Assembly (NCBI GenBank): GCA_964017125.1
Contig: OZ024902.1
Coordinates: 38,491,836-38,555,835, forward strand
Reading direction: 5' to 3'
DNA: 64,000 nucleotides
From: Flabesymbios commensalis
Lineage: Eukaryota; Annelida; Polychaeta; Terebellida; Flabelligeridae
The position numbers were made by a program, and so were the translations under genes. Numbering within the stretch: position 1 is the stretch's first letter; each line of letters begins with the position of its first letter. This document shows, piece by piece, positions 22,988 through 33,548 of the stretch. The notes under the pieces are model-generated. The model did no database searches. It was not told the origin of the DNA and saw only the letters and a program-made list of their open reading frames with translations.

Positions 22988-23078
22988 CTGACTGTCGTTT
23001 TTGTCTCTGGGCATTGACAATTGTTGTCAAACAAATTATGACTAGCGCTACTTTCAGTTTCAGCCATAACTTCCTCAT
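22988..23078 (-). CDS. Exon 1: start codon and signal peptide of the Ly6-like gene
   Basis: On the minus strand an ATG opens MRKLWLKLKVALVIIC followed by LTTIVNAQ, then QRQKRQS. This is a textbook signal peptide: basic n-region, hydrophobic core, and a small-residue cleavage site (VNA|Q). A basic stretch (QKRQ) follows the likely cleavage point and could also be a propeptide site. The exon ends with TCAG then GTAAGTC, a strong donor, after one base of a codon (phase 1). The ATG is directly preceded by GTTTACAG, which resembles an acceptor, so a non-coding upstream exon is possible. Upstream sequence to 23.25 kb shows no other obvious coding start on this strand. Confidence 0.6.
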
Positions 23079-23079
23079 C

Positions 23080-23869
23080 TGTAAACATGTACACGATATT
23101 ACAGCAAATTTGCAAATAATAATCATGAGGCTGAAACTATGTATAAGGTCGTTAAAAATAGTAGATTATTCTAACGGACTGACTAAACAACAGACCGACC
23201 GATCGACGACCGACCAGCTAAACTTTAGGCTCCGCGTTATATAAAGTTTGATAGATATATATGGGCTTACTTTTTGTAGTAGTTGTAAATTCGTAGGTCG
23301 GTAATGTTGGGTACTAGTTCCAAATCTAATTTTTCTGTTACATTCACCACCTCATATTTCTTGAAAATACATCATTTATGATCATTTGATTTATTTTATA
23401 ATAGCATACTCTGTAAAAGTCACATATGAGTATATTATAACAAAACATAGAGGCCATCAGCCCTAAACGTGAACATATAACATGCATTTCAATTTAAATC
23501 TAATTAGTAAAGCCAAACTAAAAAAATAATTATGCGATTGAATACTATGTACAGTAACTGTTATACATTATGATATATTATCCTAATACAAAGCAAACAG
23601 ATCGAAAAACATACCCTTCATCTATGTATAACCAGGACGTGTCTGTTAAATCTAAATATCAGTGATGTATAATAAAACAATGTTAGTTACTTAACTGACA
23701 CCTGATCAATTTTTACCTGCTTATTTAAAAGACATCAGACCACCCCACCCCTCTTTCCAGCTAATGACAGACAAAAATCAGCGCATAAAACCGTGACGTT
23801 ATATAAGTAAATAGTCTAATAAATCCTCACCCCCCCCCCTCTGAAAACACCACCACCTACTAAGCAAGC
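23080..23869. other. No gene seen upstream of the signal-peptide exon
   Basis: AT-rich. A C homopolymer lies at about 23830. It may hold the promoter or a non-coding first exon of the Ly6-like gene, but no core element is recognisable. Confidence 0.3.
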
Positions 23870-23955
23870 ACGAGACATCTACTCATGGTTTAAATGCCAG
23901 TCCAGCGTCGCAGACGGTGGCCCAGCATTAAACTGACATTGTTTGCTGGGTACCA
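23870..23955 (-). repeat. Copy of the CCCAGCAAACA / GGCCCAGCATT palindromic family
   Basis: It contains AGCGTCGCAGACGGTGGCCC, AGCATTAAACTGACATTG and the terminus TTTGCTGGG. Related copies are at 8240, 26216, 48869, 50348, 50577, 53905, 61559 and 62555. Confidence 0.6.
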
Positions 23956-24367
23956 CCAATCAAATTCGGTTGGTAGGCCGCCCCCCCCCCCCAAAAAAAT
24001 AATAATTAAAGTTGGGTTTTTTATGTGTCAAACAAATACCGATGTTTGGGCAATTGGTATCGACATTTTTTAAATTCGTTTTTTAAGTGGGGTGGTCAAG
24101 ATCCGCCATCGGACTTTCAACTTATGCTTTGTCATGATGATAAATTGTAACAGCAGAAGATAATTGTTTTTGCGCGTGTGCACTTGACAAACTAAGCTCG
24201 CCACAAGGGACTCGAACCCGTAATATATGACTGCATGCAGAGAAAAAATTATTCGCTCTGTTTGTGCCCTCGTACAGTATTTCTAACAAATTATTTATTA
24301 CTGTTTATTCATACTATTTTTCAATAGGACTAAATCCATTCCACCGTTAAAGCTAACCGGGTGTTAA

Positions 24368-24557
24368 CACTTTACTTTTCATCTCATTTAAATTTCCAAC
24401 CACTGAAAATTGTGTCTCACTAGCGCGATGCACAATAGCAAGTGGGTGAAAATTGCAAATATTGATGTAGAAACACATATTGCAATGAAAAACAGTGATT
24501 TAATCTGCTAATAAAATACATTAAAAACGAGTATAGCCGTGATTAGCGCATAAAGGG
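24368..24557. mobile_element. TTAA-flanked MITE, diverged CCCTTTAACC-family copy
   Basis: TTAA lies at 24364-24367, and the element shares its right TTAA (24558-24561) with the next one. The centre TCACTAGCGCGATGCACAAT is a mutated version of the hairpin in 24562-24805. Confidence 0.6.
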
Positions 24558-24561
24558 TTAA

Positions 24562-24805
24562 CCCTTTAACCGCCAAATTATGCAATCTAAATTTTCACTC
24601 ACTTGAAGTTGTGTCTCGCTGACGCGATCCACAACTTCGAGTGAATGAAAATTATTCAGATTTGACAAAATGGAGGTCGACTGTTTTCAAATATTGTTGA
24701 TTGATGTCACATTTAATCTTTAACATGTTCAAAAGGTGGTACTTAATGTGCTAATAAAAAATGAAAACCCGAATAGGCCTATATGCGGCACCGGCGGTTA
24801 AAGGG
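24562..24805 (+). mobile_element. TTAA-flanked MITE, complete CCCTTTAACC-family copy
   Basis: TTAA lies at 24558-24561 and 24806-24809. The ends CCCTTTAACCGCC and GGCGGTTAAAGGG are inverted. It has an internal hairpin with arms TTTTCACTCACTTGAAGTTG / CAACTTCGAGTGAATGAAAA and the loop CTCGCTGACGCGAT. Confidence 0.8.
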
Positions 24806-25100
24806 TTAAAGTGCGGAGTATTATATGGGTGAGGTGACTGTGAATCCGAGGACGGTCATTCACCAGGATTGGTTTAATTGTAAGTCATTCCCCTGTAGAT
24901 ATAAATTATTATTATATTTTATTATATTATAATTATAGAAAAACATCGCATGGTGGTTATGGCGTGAGTAAACTCTGTTATCTATCGTATTACTTGCCTA
25001 CCATAAATGAGGCATAAGTGTGCACTTACCGTCGTCAATAATTATCTATCATAATTATGTTGTCGTGAATGTTAATTGTCAAATTATCAGTTAATTAATA

Positions 25101-25502
25101 CTATAGTCGGATTCACATTAACCGTGGTGATGCATTTCGCGGATTTCTCAGTCAATTTTCACCCAATTTTCATGAAATTTAACACACACTATTTTCCCTT
25201 CATATCGTGACTACCTTTTAAGTTTCGCGAAGTTTTGATAAGTATTTGAGAAGTTAGACTATTTGACATGTAGTAAATAAATAAAAATGTTGCCCTCTGT
25301 AAACCCATTAGCTTCATCTTAGAATTTTATTACATGTCAAATGGTCTAACTTCTAACATACTCATCAAAATTTTCAGAGTAGTCACGTCATGAATGGAAA
25401 ATAGTGTGTGTAAATTTCATGAAAATTAGTTGAAAATTGACTGAGAAATCCGCAAAATTCAATAATCCTGGTTGATGAATTTAATGTGAATCTGACTATA
25501 GT
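25101..25502. mobile_element. ~400-bp palindromic MITE, CTATAGTCGGATTCAC family
   Basis: The ends CTATAGTCGGATTCACATTA and TAATGTGAATCTGACTATAG are inverted, and most of each half is complementary (CAATTTTCACCCAATTTTCA versus TGAAAATTAGTTGAAAATTG). It is structurally like 33115-33522. Confidence 0.8.
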
Positions 25503-26215
25503 AGCCTATGTCGTGTATATTTCAAATAAAAACAAGGCATAACAACTCCAGCTTAAAGACCATGCAGCTGGCTTAAAGACCATTCAAGTGAAGTGATTTT
25601 CGTTTAGAAAAAAATAATTGATGTATATGACACGATTATCTGTTCTGTGAATTGTTATATAATTTTAGTCCGCTGATTGTTAGTTATTAGCCAAAATAAA
25701 TACTGGAAATATCTTTTATGAGCTTGGTGGAGTTTCAATAGATGATATTATGCACAAAGTCAATCCATTAAAAATATGAATAAGTTTAGCCAAATATAGT
25801 GAACGTTATCGTACAAAGGTCTGTGGCGCTGCCCCAACATCAAGCGGTACCGGATGAACGTCATGTGCTTTAACAGCTATACACGAACTTATTAGCCCGT
25901 ATTGAAACCGAGTGAATATTTGACTTCGGTCAGGAGCTGGATCTAATTGAGTCAATTAGGCCATTAAATTAGTTTGCGTGTGTCTGAACTATAGATTCAT
26001 TATGCAATTAGAAGAAAAAAGTTTGAATTATTGCCAATATACCGATGCGAATGACATTTCCTATTGCCTCGTCAGCGTTATTTGGCGTCATAGATATTAC
26101 ATTGCATGATATGGAGCTGTTGTAACTAGGCCCCTATTGCTGAGGATTTTTTAGATAGACATGACAAAGTGCTAGTATTTGTTAGAAACGTATTTTGTCA
26201 ACCAAACAATGGATC

Positions 26216-26275
26216 AATGTTGGGCCAGTGTCTGCGACAGTGGCCCAACATTAACCCAACATTGGGTGTATTCAT
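26216..26275 (+). repeat. Copy of the GGCCCAACATT palindromic family
   Basis: ATGTTGGGCCAGTGTCTGCG, then TGGCCCAACATTAACCCAAC and ATTGGG. Confidence 0.55.
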
Positions 26276-26333
26276 AAGCTTTTACTAGCATGTAAAGCTG
26301 GTACCGGCTTTCACCAATGTTCATTTCTAAATA

Positions 26334-26625
26334 GGGCGGGGGCCTAGGGTAGTGGTTAGCACCGCTGCATTTCACGCCAGAGTTCGGGGTTCGGTTCCCG
26401 GTCTCGGCGGTTTCAAAGAAACAAAAATGTTTCTTCCCCATCCACGTGTGAAAGCCAGTATTGTGGGGAGCCTCCGTGACCGAGAGGTAGCGTGCTCGGC
26501 CTCAGACCGCCAGTGCTCGAATTTCAAATCCTGTGTCTGGAGGACAGTGTCATCTCATTCATCTCACCATCCTCAGGAGGTTCTCCTGGCCCAGTTTAGC
26601 CTATATGAAGCCCGATTCATTTCAT
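26334..26625 (+). mobile_element. SINE with two tRNA-like modules, near full length
   Basis: It starts GGGCGGGGGCCTAGGGTAGT with a first tRNA-like head (A-box-like GGTAGTGGTTAGCACC, B-box-like GGGTTCGGTTCCC). A second head follows (GACCGAGAGGTAGCGTGCTC and TCGAATTTCAAATCC), then a unique tail ending in TTTCATTTCAT. It is flanked by an imperfect 13-bp duplication TTCATTTCTAAAT / TTCATTCCTGAAT. SINEs are transcribed by RNA polymerase III and moved by LINE enzymes. Confidence 0.8.
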
Positions 26626-26690
26626 TTCATTCCTGAATGTCATCAAAGATTAAACATTAATACCATTAATACTCACGACCACCAACGGTC

Positions 26691-26915
26691 GTGAACATAG
26701 TGAACTCTCAACAGCAGATGCGTGAACCTCACTTTAAACCGATCTTTTTGTGCGATGCGATGTTGAGGTTATACTCAGCGTTTCCACAGCTAGTTTCAGT
26801 CAGGGACCTTATACAACGAAATAAGGTCCCATGCGAATTTTTGGTTGATGCTAAACCACCCATCCAAATGTCTCAAGGACATCCTAAATACCAAAAAAAC
26901 ATGTTGGCAGTCTGA
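26691..26915 (+). other. Open frame of unknown status
   Basis: A 74-codon plus-strand frame beginning MNIVNSQQQMREPHFKPI and ending PKYQKNMLAV. Its composition is less AT-biased than its surroundings, but I recognise no domain and the upstream flank gives no supported exon. It could be the end of a broken element ORF, or chance. Confidence 0.2.
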
Positions 26916-27019
26916 AATATGTGAGTGTGTATGTGTGTGTGGTGGTGGTGGTGGTGGGAGTGAGAGGCTGACTTTAGCGTAGGAGCATTAAAAGATATCC
27001 ACAGGATATTTTTACAGGA

Positions 27020-27700
27020 TATTGTCACACGTTTGTGCAAGTTATGTCACATTTTGTTATTGAATATATTCAGGACGAAACATAGGTGAAGTTGTGATTT
27101 TTTTCAGAAAACAAGATCCCACCTTTAGAGCATGTAGACCGCTGAAAATCAATATTTCCATAAAAATTGTGTGTCATGTGCATGATTATGAGCATGCTAA
27201 CGTATTTATTTGGTATATCAGTCATATGGTTCCACTATATCAAGTTACAAAAACCCTACCTTTTTGCATGAGGTCAAAAAAACGGTTGGGGTACTCTCAC
27301 AAATATCTTTTTTTCGCCCCAGCGAAACAGCATCCTCATTTTTATAGTTATAAATAGCTTTGATACCACACTTCCCACATTTTATCATTGAAGACATACA
27401 AGACGAAATTTATGTACAGTTTTGATTTTTTTAAACACACCTTTCGAGCGTTGAAATTCGATATTTCACAAAATCACCACAGCTCGAGCACTGGTCGAAC
27501 AGGTTTTAAAGACATTTTTTACCACCTGGTGCCATACCAATTTGTGTTTGCCAGTAGGCCTAATGTGTTGTGGATTTTGTGGGACCACAGGCTGATGTAC
27601 TAAGATTGTTAGCAATATTTCAGTTATTTTATTAGAAGAGGTGACAATGGTAATATATGCAAATCTGTCCCACTGAAATATTTGAACTAGGGATCTAGAT
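27020..27700 (+). repeat. Two diverged ~320-340-bp tandem units
   Basis: Blocks CACATTTTGTTATTGAATAT ... GACGAAACATAGGTGAAG and CACATTTTATCATTGAAGAC ... GACGAAATTTATGTACAG recur in the same order about 330 bp apart. Confidence 0.5.
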
Positions 27701-28629
27701 TCCTTGCTTTGAATAGGCGTTATGAGGCTCGTTGAGGTCAATAAAATATGATGACTTGTTGACAAAAGACACATAGTTGGTTAATATGCCTTCAAAGGCA
27801 AGGCTGAATGGTTTTTTCTGACCTATTCATAAGAAACACATCAAATTGAGTTTATGTGGTTATGGCATTGTCATATTACTGCATTGGTATCTGTTTCTTG
27901 AAATATTAAATAATAAATAAGTAACCATAGATTACAAATAATTATCTACAACTCACAAGCCAAACAATTGATAATTTGAAGTGTTGTGTAATATTTCAGA
28001 TATTTTTTTGTTACTTAAAAAAATATATATTCATACTAAAATAGTACATGATAAAATTTAATCATACTAGCAAATTAGATTTGATGAGGTATTTTTATTG
28101 TTTTTATAGGTACTAGTATACGTATATGTACTTGCTAGTATTTACAAAATATAGGCCTATGATACTGTGAACACATATAGAGACATCCAATGAACTGTCA
28201 CCTTAGATAATCTGTTAAATTTTAGAAGTCCTTCCCCACCAGAAGCAAATAGTTCCCAATAAAAATAGTTGTCAATGTCTTGTATTCACAAAAGTGCATA
28301 TTCTTTTTCACGAATGTACAAATTTTATACTACGAATGTCTATTTTTATACTGTCGATATGTATTTTTCATGCTAGCCTGTTCATTCCTGTCAGTTTGTC
28401 ACTGGTTGAACACATGCGCAGCCCATCGACACCTACTTTCCGTAGCTTTGGAGAAATTGAAACAAATATAGATAGGCCTATATGTACAATTTTGCAAAAA
28501 ATGCACGTTGTCAATCACATGGGGACCAAAAAAGCAGTATATTTGGCTTTGGAAAGTAACAGTTCCTTTTTGGGGGGGGGGGGGGATTTGTTGGTTGGTT
28601 CACCCAGGGAGGTGTACCTCCCTGGTTCA

Positions 28630-29290
28630 CCTAATAATAATAATGATTTATATTGCGCACATATCCAGCATTGGGCTGCCCAAGGTACCTTAAAAATTAT
28701 ATGTATACATCTAGTCATAAGCACGTTGGAAGAGATGAGTCTTAAGCTGCGATCTAAATTTCTCAAGAGTGCCACATGTTCTTATAGGCAGAAGGTAAAG
28801 CGTTCCATAAAACCGGGCTTGCTTTTGAGAAGGACCGAGGCGGGGGCCCTAGGGTAGCGGTTAGCACCGCTGCATGCCTTTCATGCTAGAGGTCGGGGTT
28901 CGTTTCCCGGTCTCGGCGGTTTGAAAGAAACAAAAATAATTCTTCCCCGTCCACTCGTAAAACTCAGTATTGTGGGGAGCCTCCGTGACCGAGAGGTAGC
29001 GTGCTCGGCCTCAGACCTCCAGGCTTTGAATTTCGAATCTTGTATCTAGAGGGCAGTGTCATTTCACTGATCTCACCGTCTTCAGGAGGTTCTCCTGGCC
29101 CGATTTAGCCTGTATGTGCACAAAAGTGGCCTAAAGACCGATTCACATTTTATTTTATTTGAGAAGGACCGGGCACCAACAGTCACATATCTGGCTTTTG
29201 GGATGACTAGAAGGTGTCGGTTTGATGATCCTAAATTTCTACCTGGGTTGTATGGGTTGATCAATTCGGAGAGACTTGTGCTTAACATCT
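28630..29290 (+). repeat. Dispersed repeat (ATAATAATGATTTATATTGCGC type) split by a SINE
   Basis: The left part (28630-28837) and right part (29172-about 29290) join across the SINE at 28838-29157. Typical phrases are GAGATGAGTCTTAAGCTGCG and GCGTTCCATAAAACCGGGCT. It resembles a repeat widespread in aquatic invertebrates, often seen as a SINE or LINE tail. Confidence 0.6.
28838..29157 (+). mobile_element. SINE with two tRNA-like modules, full length, exact TSD
   Basis: The 14-bp direct repeat TTTGAGAAGGACCG (28824-28837 and 29158-29171) defines the ends exactly, giving a 320-bp element with an ATTTTATTTTA tail. It has the same two tRNA-like heads as 26334-26625. It is inserted inside another repeat. 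Confidence 0.9.
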
Positions 29291-29299
29291 TTCAATGTT

Positions 29300-30140
29300 A
29301 TTTTGATCTAATGTTATTTCATTCAAGTTGTATTGTTTCCATTTTTTGTTAGTTTATACATCTACTATATTTACCCTTTTGATATATTGATGGTGCTGTT
29401 GGCATTTTGAACAGAAGAAGCAAATCAATAATATCATCCAATGCAGCGTCAGTGCATTAACATAATGTAAAAGTGTTCTGTATCAGAAGCAACTCATTAT
29501 CACGGCTGTCACACATATTGTAAGTTCAACAGCACATGAGCAGCTGATTTGACACTGATGTGACATATAGACCTGCGCCTGAGGAGGTTGGATGCTAGGT
29601 CACGTGACCACATTTTCGGTTCATATTATCGACGGGCGAGTTGCGAAATCATTCACAAACAACGTTAGTAATTAGACGAGAAACTTCTCCTGTCATATTT
29701 TGTCTTAAACTATATTGTTTTACATATAACATATTTACGGACTTGTCTCAATACCACCTCGGCGGCCGAAACCACACAGGTTAATTCCAGCGAACGAGTA
29801 GTTTTAATCGTTTTTCCTTTAATATCGCTCACTTGATTCCCTTATTATCATCAACCGACCCGGTCATAAAACCCCTAAATGTACCCCCCATACTATGGGC
29901 ATGAGCAGTTGGGGATGAATTCTCGCCCATGTCTCGCAACGGCAAAGGTTGATGCAAAATATATCGCCGTGAATTGTAGTTGTATTTTACCTAAATTCAG
30001 GTCCTATATGTCACATATCAACTTATAAATCACATAAATACAACTAAATATTATATTTATCATAGGCAAGATGATGTTAGATTGGCCATAGCTCATCAGA
30101 TAAAGCCAGAGTAAAAATAACGGAAGGCCGGGGCTAGCTA
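29300..30140. other. No gene seen; one 12-bp E-box palindrome
   Basis: Unique-looking sequence. GGTCACGTGACC at 29598-29609 is a perfect palindrome matching bHLH-zip (USF/TFEB-type) sites, without a neighbouring start that would prove a promoter. Confidence 0.3.
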
Positions 30141-30143
30141 TCC

Positions 30144-30217
30144 CAAACAAACAAACAAACAAACAAACAAACAAACAAACAAACAAACAAACAAACAAAC
30201 AAACAAACAAACAAACA
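30144..30217 (+). repeat. (AAAC)n microsatellite, about 18 units
   Basis: An uninterrupted AAAC run. The LFVCLFVC frame on the other strand is an artefact of the repeat. Confidence 0.95.
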
Positions 30218-30552
30218 TCGCTAAATATAGCCAACTTCAGGTTTTCGAAAAATATGTTTTCGAAAGGTAGATAGAGGTTTTTTGGTGCCAAAATGACCAT
30301 TAACATATCGTCTTTCACCTCAGAGCATTCCGAAAATACTCGAATGTATAGAGCAATCACCAAATGCGATTTTCGGCAGGTGTTCAACAGGAATGTGTGC
30401 AGCCGTGTCCCAGTCAAACGCATTTTAATCATTTATCGCACTTTGAAAAATCTACTAAATTATAATCAGCACTTAAATGAAATATCATTCTATTACATTA
30501 TTGTCACATTAAAGTATATTAACTTTAATTTAATGCTACAACCCAGGTGAGA

Positions 30553-31155
30553 TGATCATGAACTGTTCATGAACATTCATAAATATTCCATGAATGTTCG
30601 TGACCAAAAACTATGAACGTTCATGAACATTCATCAACGTGTTCATGAATGGTTCATAAATATTATTGAACAACAAATGAGAATATCATAAAAGTTCATG
30701 AGTTCATCAACTTATTCTGTTCATGAACTCTCACTTTGTTCATGAACTTGGGTAGTTCATGAACGGTCATGCACTCAGATTATTCATGAACCAAGTCTAG
30801 TTCATGAACGACCATGAACTCAACAAATTCATGAACCAGATAGGAAATAAACATTCATGAACGTTCGCCAAATGTGTTCATGAACTATTCATGAATGTTC
30901 CTCAACAACAAATGAGGCATTCATGAAATTCATGAACTGTAAACCCAGTTCATGAACGGCCAAAAACTAAAATAATTCACAAACCAGATAGTTCATGAAT
31001 ATTCATGAACGTTCATTAAATGTGTTCATGAACTGTTCATGAATGTTTCTGAACAACAAATGAGACATTCATGAACTGTCAATCTGAAGTTAATGAAATT
31101 GAGGTTGTTCATGAACGACCAGGAACTCAGGTTGTTCAATAATGAACCAGATAGT
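30553..31155. repeat. Field of GTTCATGAAC palindromes (~600 bp)
   Basis: Dozens of TTCATGAA/GTTCATGAAC copies at irregular spacing, with longer shared phrases such as ATGTGTTCATGAACTGTTCA and GAACAACAAATGAGACATTC. There is no single period, so it looks like a satellite scrambled by slippage. Confidence 0.85.
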
Positions 31156-31173
31156 CTGGAAGCCAAATTGTGA

Positions 31174-31330
31174 AAAGACGCTTATTTAAGATTTTCGTGT
31201 GCATGAAATATATATTTACATATGTGGTATCAACGGAAAGGTGAAAATCTCAGGGATATGAATCTGCCTGTTGTAGAATTTTAAAATGCGCCTTTTTACC
31301 CGAATTTACCCCTTAAAGCTACCCATAATG
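31174..31330 (+). repeat. Dispersed repeat shared with 45.16 kb
   Basis: ATTTAAGATTTTCGTGTGCA, then GTGGTATCAACGGAAAGGTG. The match at 45160-45300 reads ATTTAAGATTTTCGTGTGCA and TGATATCAATGGAAAGGTTG, followed in both by CATGGCAACG/CATGGTAACG-type sequence. Confidence 0.55.
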
Positions 31331-31339
31331 CCCTTCTTT

Positions 31340-32350
31340 ATTTAACCTTGTGACGGTAACCATGGCAACGAAATCCCTAGCAACGATTCCCAAAACTACT
31401 CATGGCAATTTCAAAACATGATAAAAGTAGTGTAAAACGTTTTTATCTGTTTTATTTTTAAGGGAAATGATGCCAGTTTTGAGTTTATATAACTAAGAAT
31501 AAACTTAAGATAGGCGAATGTAGTCACGTGATATTTTCTGTGTGCGAAGAGTATTTCTATGGAAACAACCATTCAAAAATGGGCCAAAAACAACGAAACT
31601 GCTATAATTGGTATCTCTATGAGTAGTCTAATGTTTACCATAGGCTAAACTGTACTTGAATAATCTTTTGCCAGCAAGTAGAGTGCGGAAAATAATAATA
31701 ATAATATATATATATAGCAACATACATAGAAAAATGTTTTAAGAGTACAAACAATGTCGTACAGAGGTCAACCAGGGTCATATTATAGGAAGCAATAAAT
31801 GGAACATGTTTTGAGAGTTGCTGTCATGATTCAGGATTTGTTGAGCTAAACTAACAAAATCAAGGTTATATTTGCACTAGATCTAAATCATTTCATTATA
31901 CTATGCTAGGCTAGATACACAATGCATCACACAATGCATCACTTCTATTTGACACTGATGTGACCTTTACATGACCTTGATTTATACTTATATAGAGAAT
32001 CCTCAAATTTACTTGTTAATTGCGCCTAGGCTTAAATTGAGCATTACTAACGTTATTGAGATGAATTTTCAATTACGATTCCGTTACAAGATCAACATAT
32101 CTGATAATCAATTCTCCCTGATCGATAAATAATATGACGTTATATTAAATTGATATTGATTACGTCATCTAGCTATGCGTTATCTGGAATCTGCTACATT
32201 TCATATTAAATTCATTTGAACACTCGTTATTCCTTGCATTCACTGCAAGTCATAAGATTAAGAACATGACAAACTTGAACGTGGTGATGAATTGAAGTGG
32301 ATGACTGTTTTGGAGAGACATAATCTGGACCAGATCTATACGACCCGTTT
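31340..32350. other. No gene seen
   Basis: AT-rich. Short AGGTCA/TGACCTTGA blocks near 31950-31990 belong to the repeat family of 17.7-21.3 kb. A left end of the GCGCGGGGATCGA MITE lies at about 32354-32392. Confidence 0.35.
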
Positions 32351-32560
32351 TTAACCCTTACAGCGCGGGGATCGACTTTAAAGTTTAGTCGTTGAAAAGG
32401 TGAGTTTATTATGAAATTATTAGTTTTCAGGGGGGTTTAGTTGTCGTCTAACGTTGCAAAAAACACAAACAAATTGCAAATTCCACCAAATTTTCAGCGA
32501 TGTTGGGGGAAGATTAAACTATGAGCCAAGACAAAATTTTCACTATAAACTAGGTCTACA

Positions 32561-32774
32561 AATGAAATGAAATGATATGAATCGGGCTTTAGGCCACCTT
32601 TGTGCACATATGGGCTAAACTGGGCCAGGAGAACCACCTGAGGATGGTGAGATGATTGAGATGACACTGTCCTCCAGACACAGGATTCGAAATTCGATCC
32701 CTGGCGGTCTGAGGCCGAGCACGCTACCTCTCGGTCACGGAGGCTCCCCACAATACTGACTACTACTAGGTAAT
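32561..32774 (-). mobile_element. SINE, 5'-truncated, exact TSD
   Basis: It is flanked by ACTAGGTCTACA (32549-32560 and 32775-32786). It holds only the tail and the second tRNA-like head, so the first head was lost at insertion (5' truncation), followed by a short untemplated-looking GACTACTACTAGGTAAT. Confidence 0.85.
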
Positions 32775-32794
32775 ACTAGGTCTACAGTCTCAGT

Positions 32795-33060
32795 CTGTTT
32801 CACCAGAACCTGGGAGTAGCCTTTTTCAATTTGCTTGATCGCTTTTTAGAAATTTTTACCAAATTTTTCTCGGATCATTTTTTCACCTTCCCTCAACATC
32901 CCTGAAAATTTGGATGATTTTTTGTGTAGACAGACTATTAGACTCTTTCAAAGTTAGACCATTTGGCATGTAATAAATTTTCAAAATTACAGCTCTCTTT
33001 AACACCATTAATGTAAAACAATAATTCTATTACATGCCAAATGTAGCCTGTAGTGTAGGG
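32795..33060. repeat. Palindromic repeat, GTCTGTTTCACCAGA family, partial copy
   Basis: It shares GTCTGTTTCACCAGAACCTG, TCGGATCATTTTTTCACCTT and TTAGACCATTTGGCATGTAA with 33549-33905. A detached right arm (CACCAAATTTTCAGCGATGT) is at about 32484-32530, on the far side of the SINE. Confidence 0.65.
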
Positions 33061-33114
33061 TCTAGGAAATTAATAATTCTATAGACAGTGTAGTTCAGCC
33101 TGTAGGCCTATAAT

Positions 33115-33522
33115 CTATACCCGCCGTCAGATTAACTTGTATCGCATGTTTTTCGCCTATTTCTCAGTCAATTCTCAACCGATTTTGATGAAATTCTGGA
33201 AGGACTACTTGCGAGTCACTCGGCGACTACCGAATATTTACCATCAGAAAATATTGAATAGCTAAAAAGTTAGACCATCTGGCATATAATGCAATTCAGG
33301 GCTAAAAACAAACTTTAATTTAACCAGTTTAATGGGTTTATAGAGGGACGTCGTAATATCTATTTTACTACATGTCAAATGGTCTAACTTTCAACATACA
33401 TAATATTTTTTTCTGAAAATTTCACGGTAGTCGAAAATAGTCCTTGCATCAAAATCGGTTGAGATTTGACTGAGAAATCGGCGAAAAACATGCGATACAA
33501 GTTAATCTGACGGCGGGTATAG
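33115..33522. mobile_element. ~408-bp palindromic MITE, CTATACCCGCCGTCAG family
   Basis: The ends CTATACCCGCCGTCAGATTA and TAATCTGACGGCGGGTATAG are perfectly inverted. The halves remain complementary inward (CTTGTATCGCATGTTTTTCG / CGAAAAACATGCGATACAAG). It sits between two GTCTGTTTCACC-family repeats. Confidence 0.85.
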
Positions 33523-33548
33523 CTATATAACCTAGACAAAGAAGCTGC

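Larger units (their letters stand above)
15475..23078 (-). other. Spliced host gene, Ly6/uPAR-like secreted protein (five exons assembled)
   Basis: Five minus-strand exons join with consistent phase: 22988-23078 (ends phase 1), 19609-19679 (1 to 0), 17324-17456 (0 to 1), 16247-16449 (1 to 0) and 15475-15679 (0 to 1). Every junction has GT/AG ends. The protein would have a signal peptide, a poorly characterised region with four cysteines, then one three-finger (LU) domain, then a Ser/Thr/Pro-rich stretch. LU proteins are usually GPI-anchored or secreted and act as ligand binders or receptor modulators. The last exon(s), including any membrane anchor, were not found. Two weak candidates are phase-compatible: an acceptor near 14755 leading quickly to a stop, and an exon-like stretch near 12050-12160. 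The introns carry MITEs (16630-16939, 22440-22681) and AGGTCA-rich repeats. An alternative reading of the domain is a TGF-beta-receptor-type ectodomain, which shares the fold and the CCxxxxCN ending. Confidence 0.65.

Noticed and set aside
30004-30432. 142-codon minus-strand ORF
   Set aside because: The central part is the (AAAC)n microsatellite read as LFVC repeats; no domain outside it.
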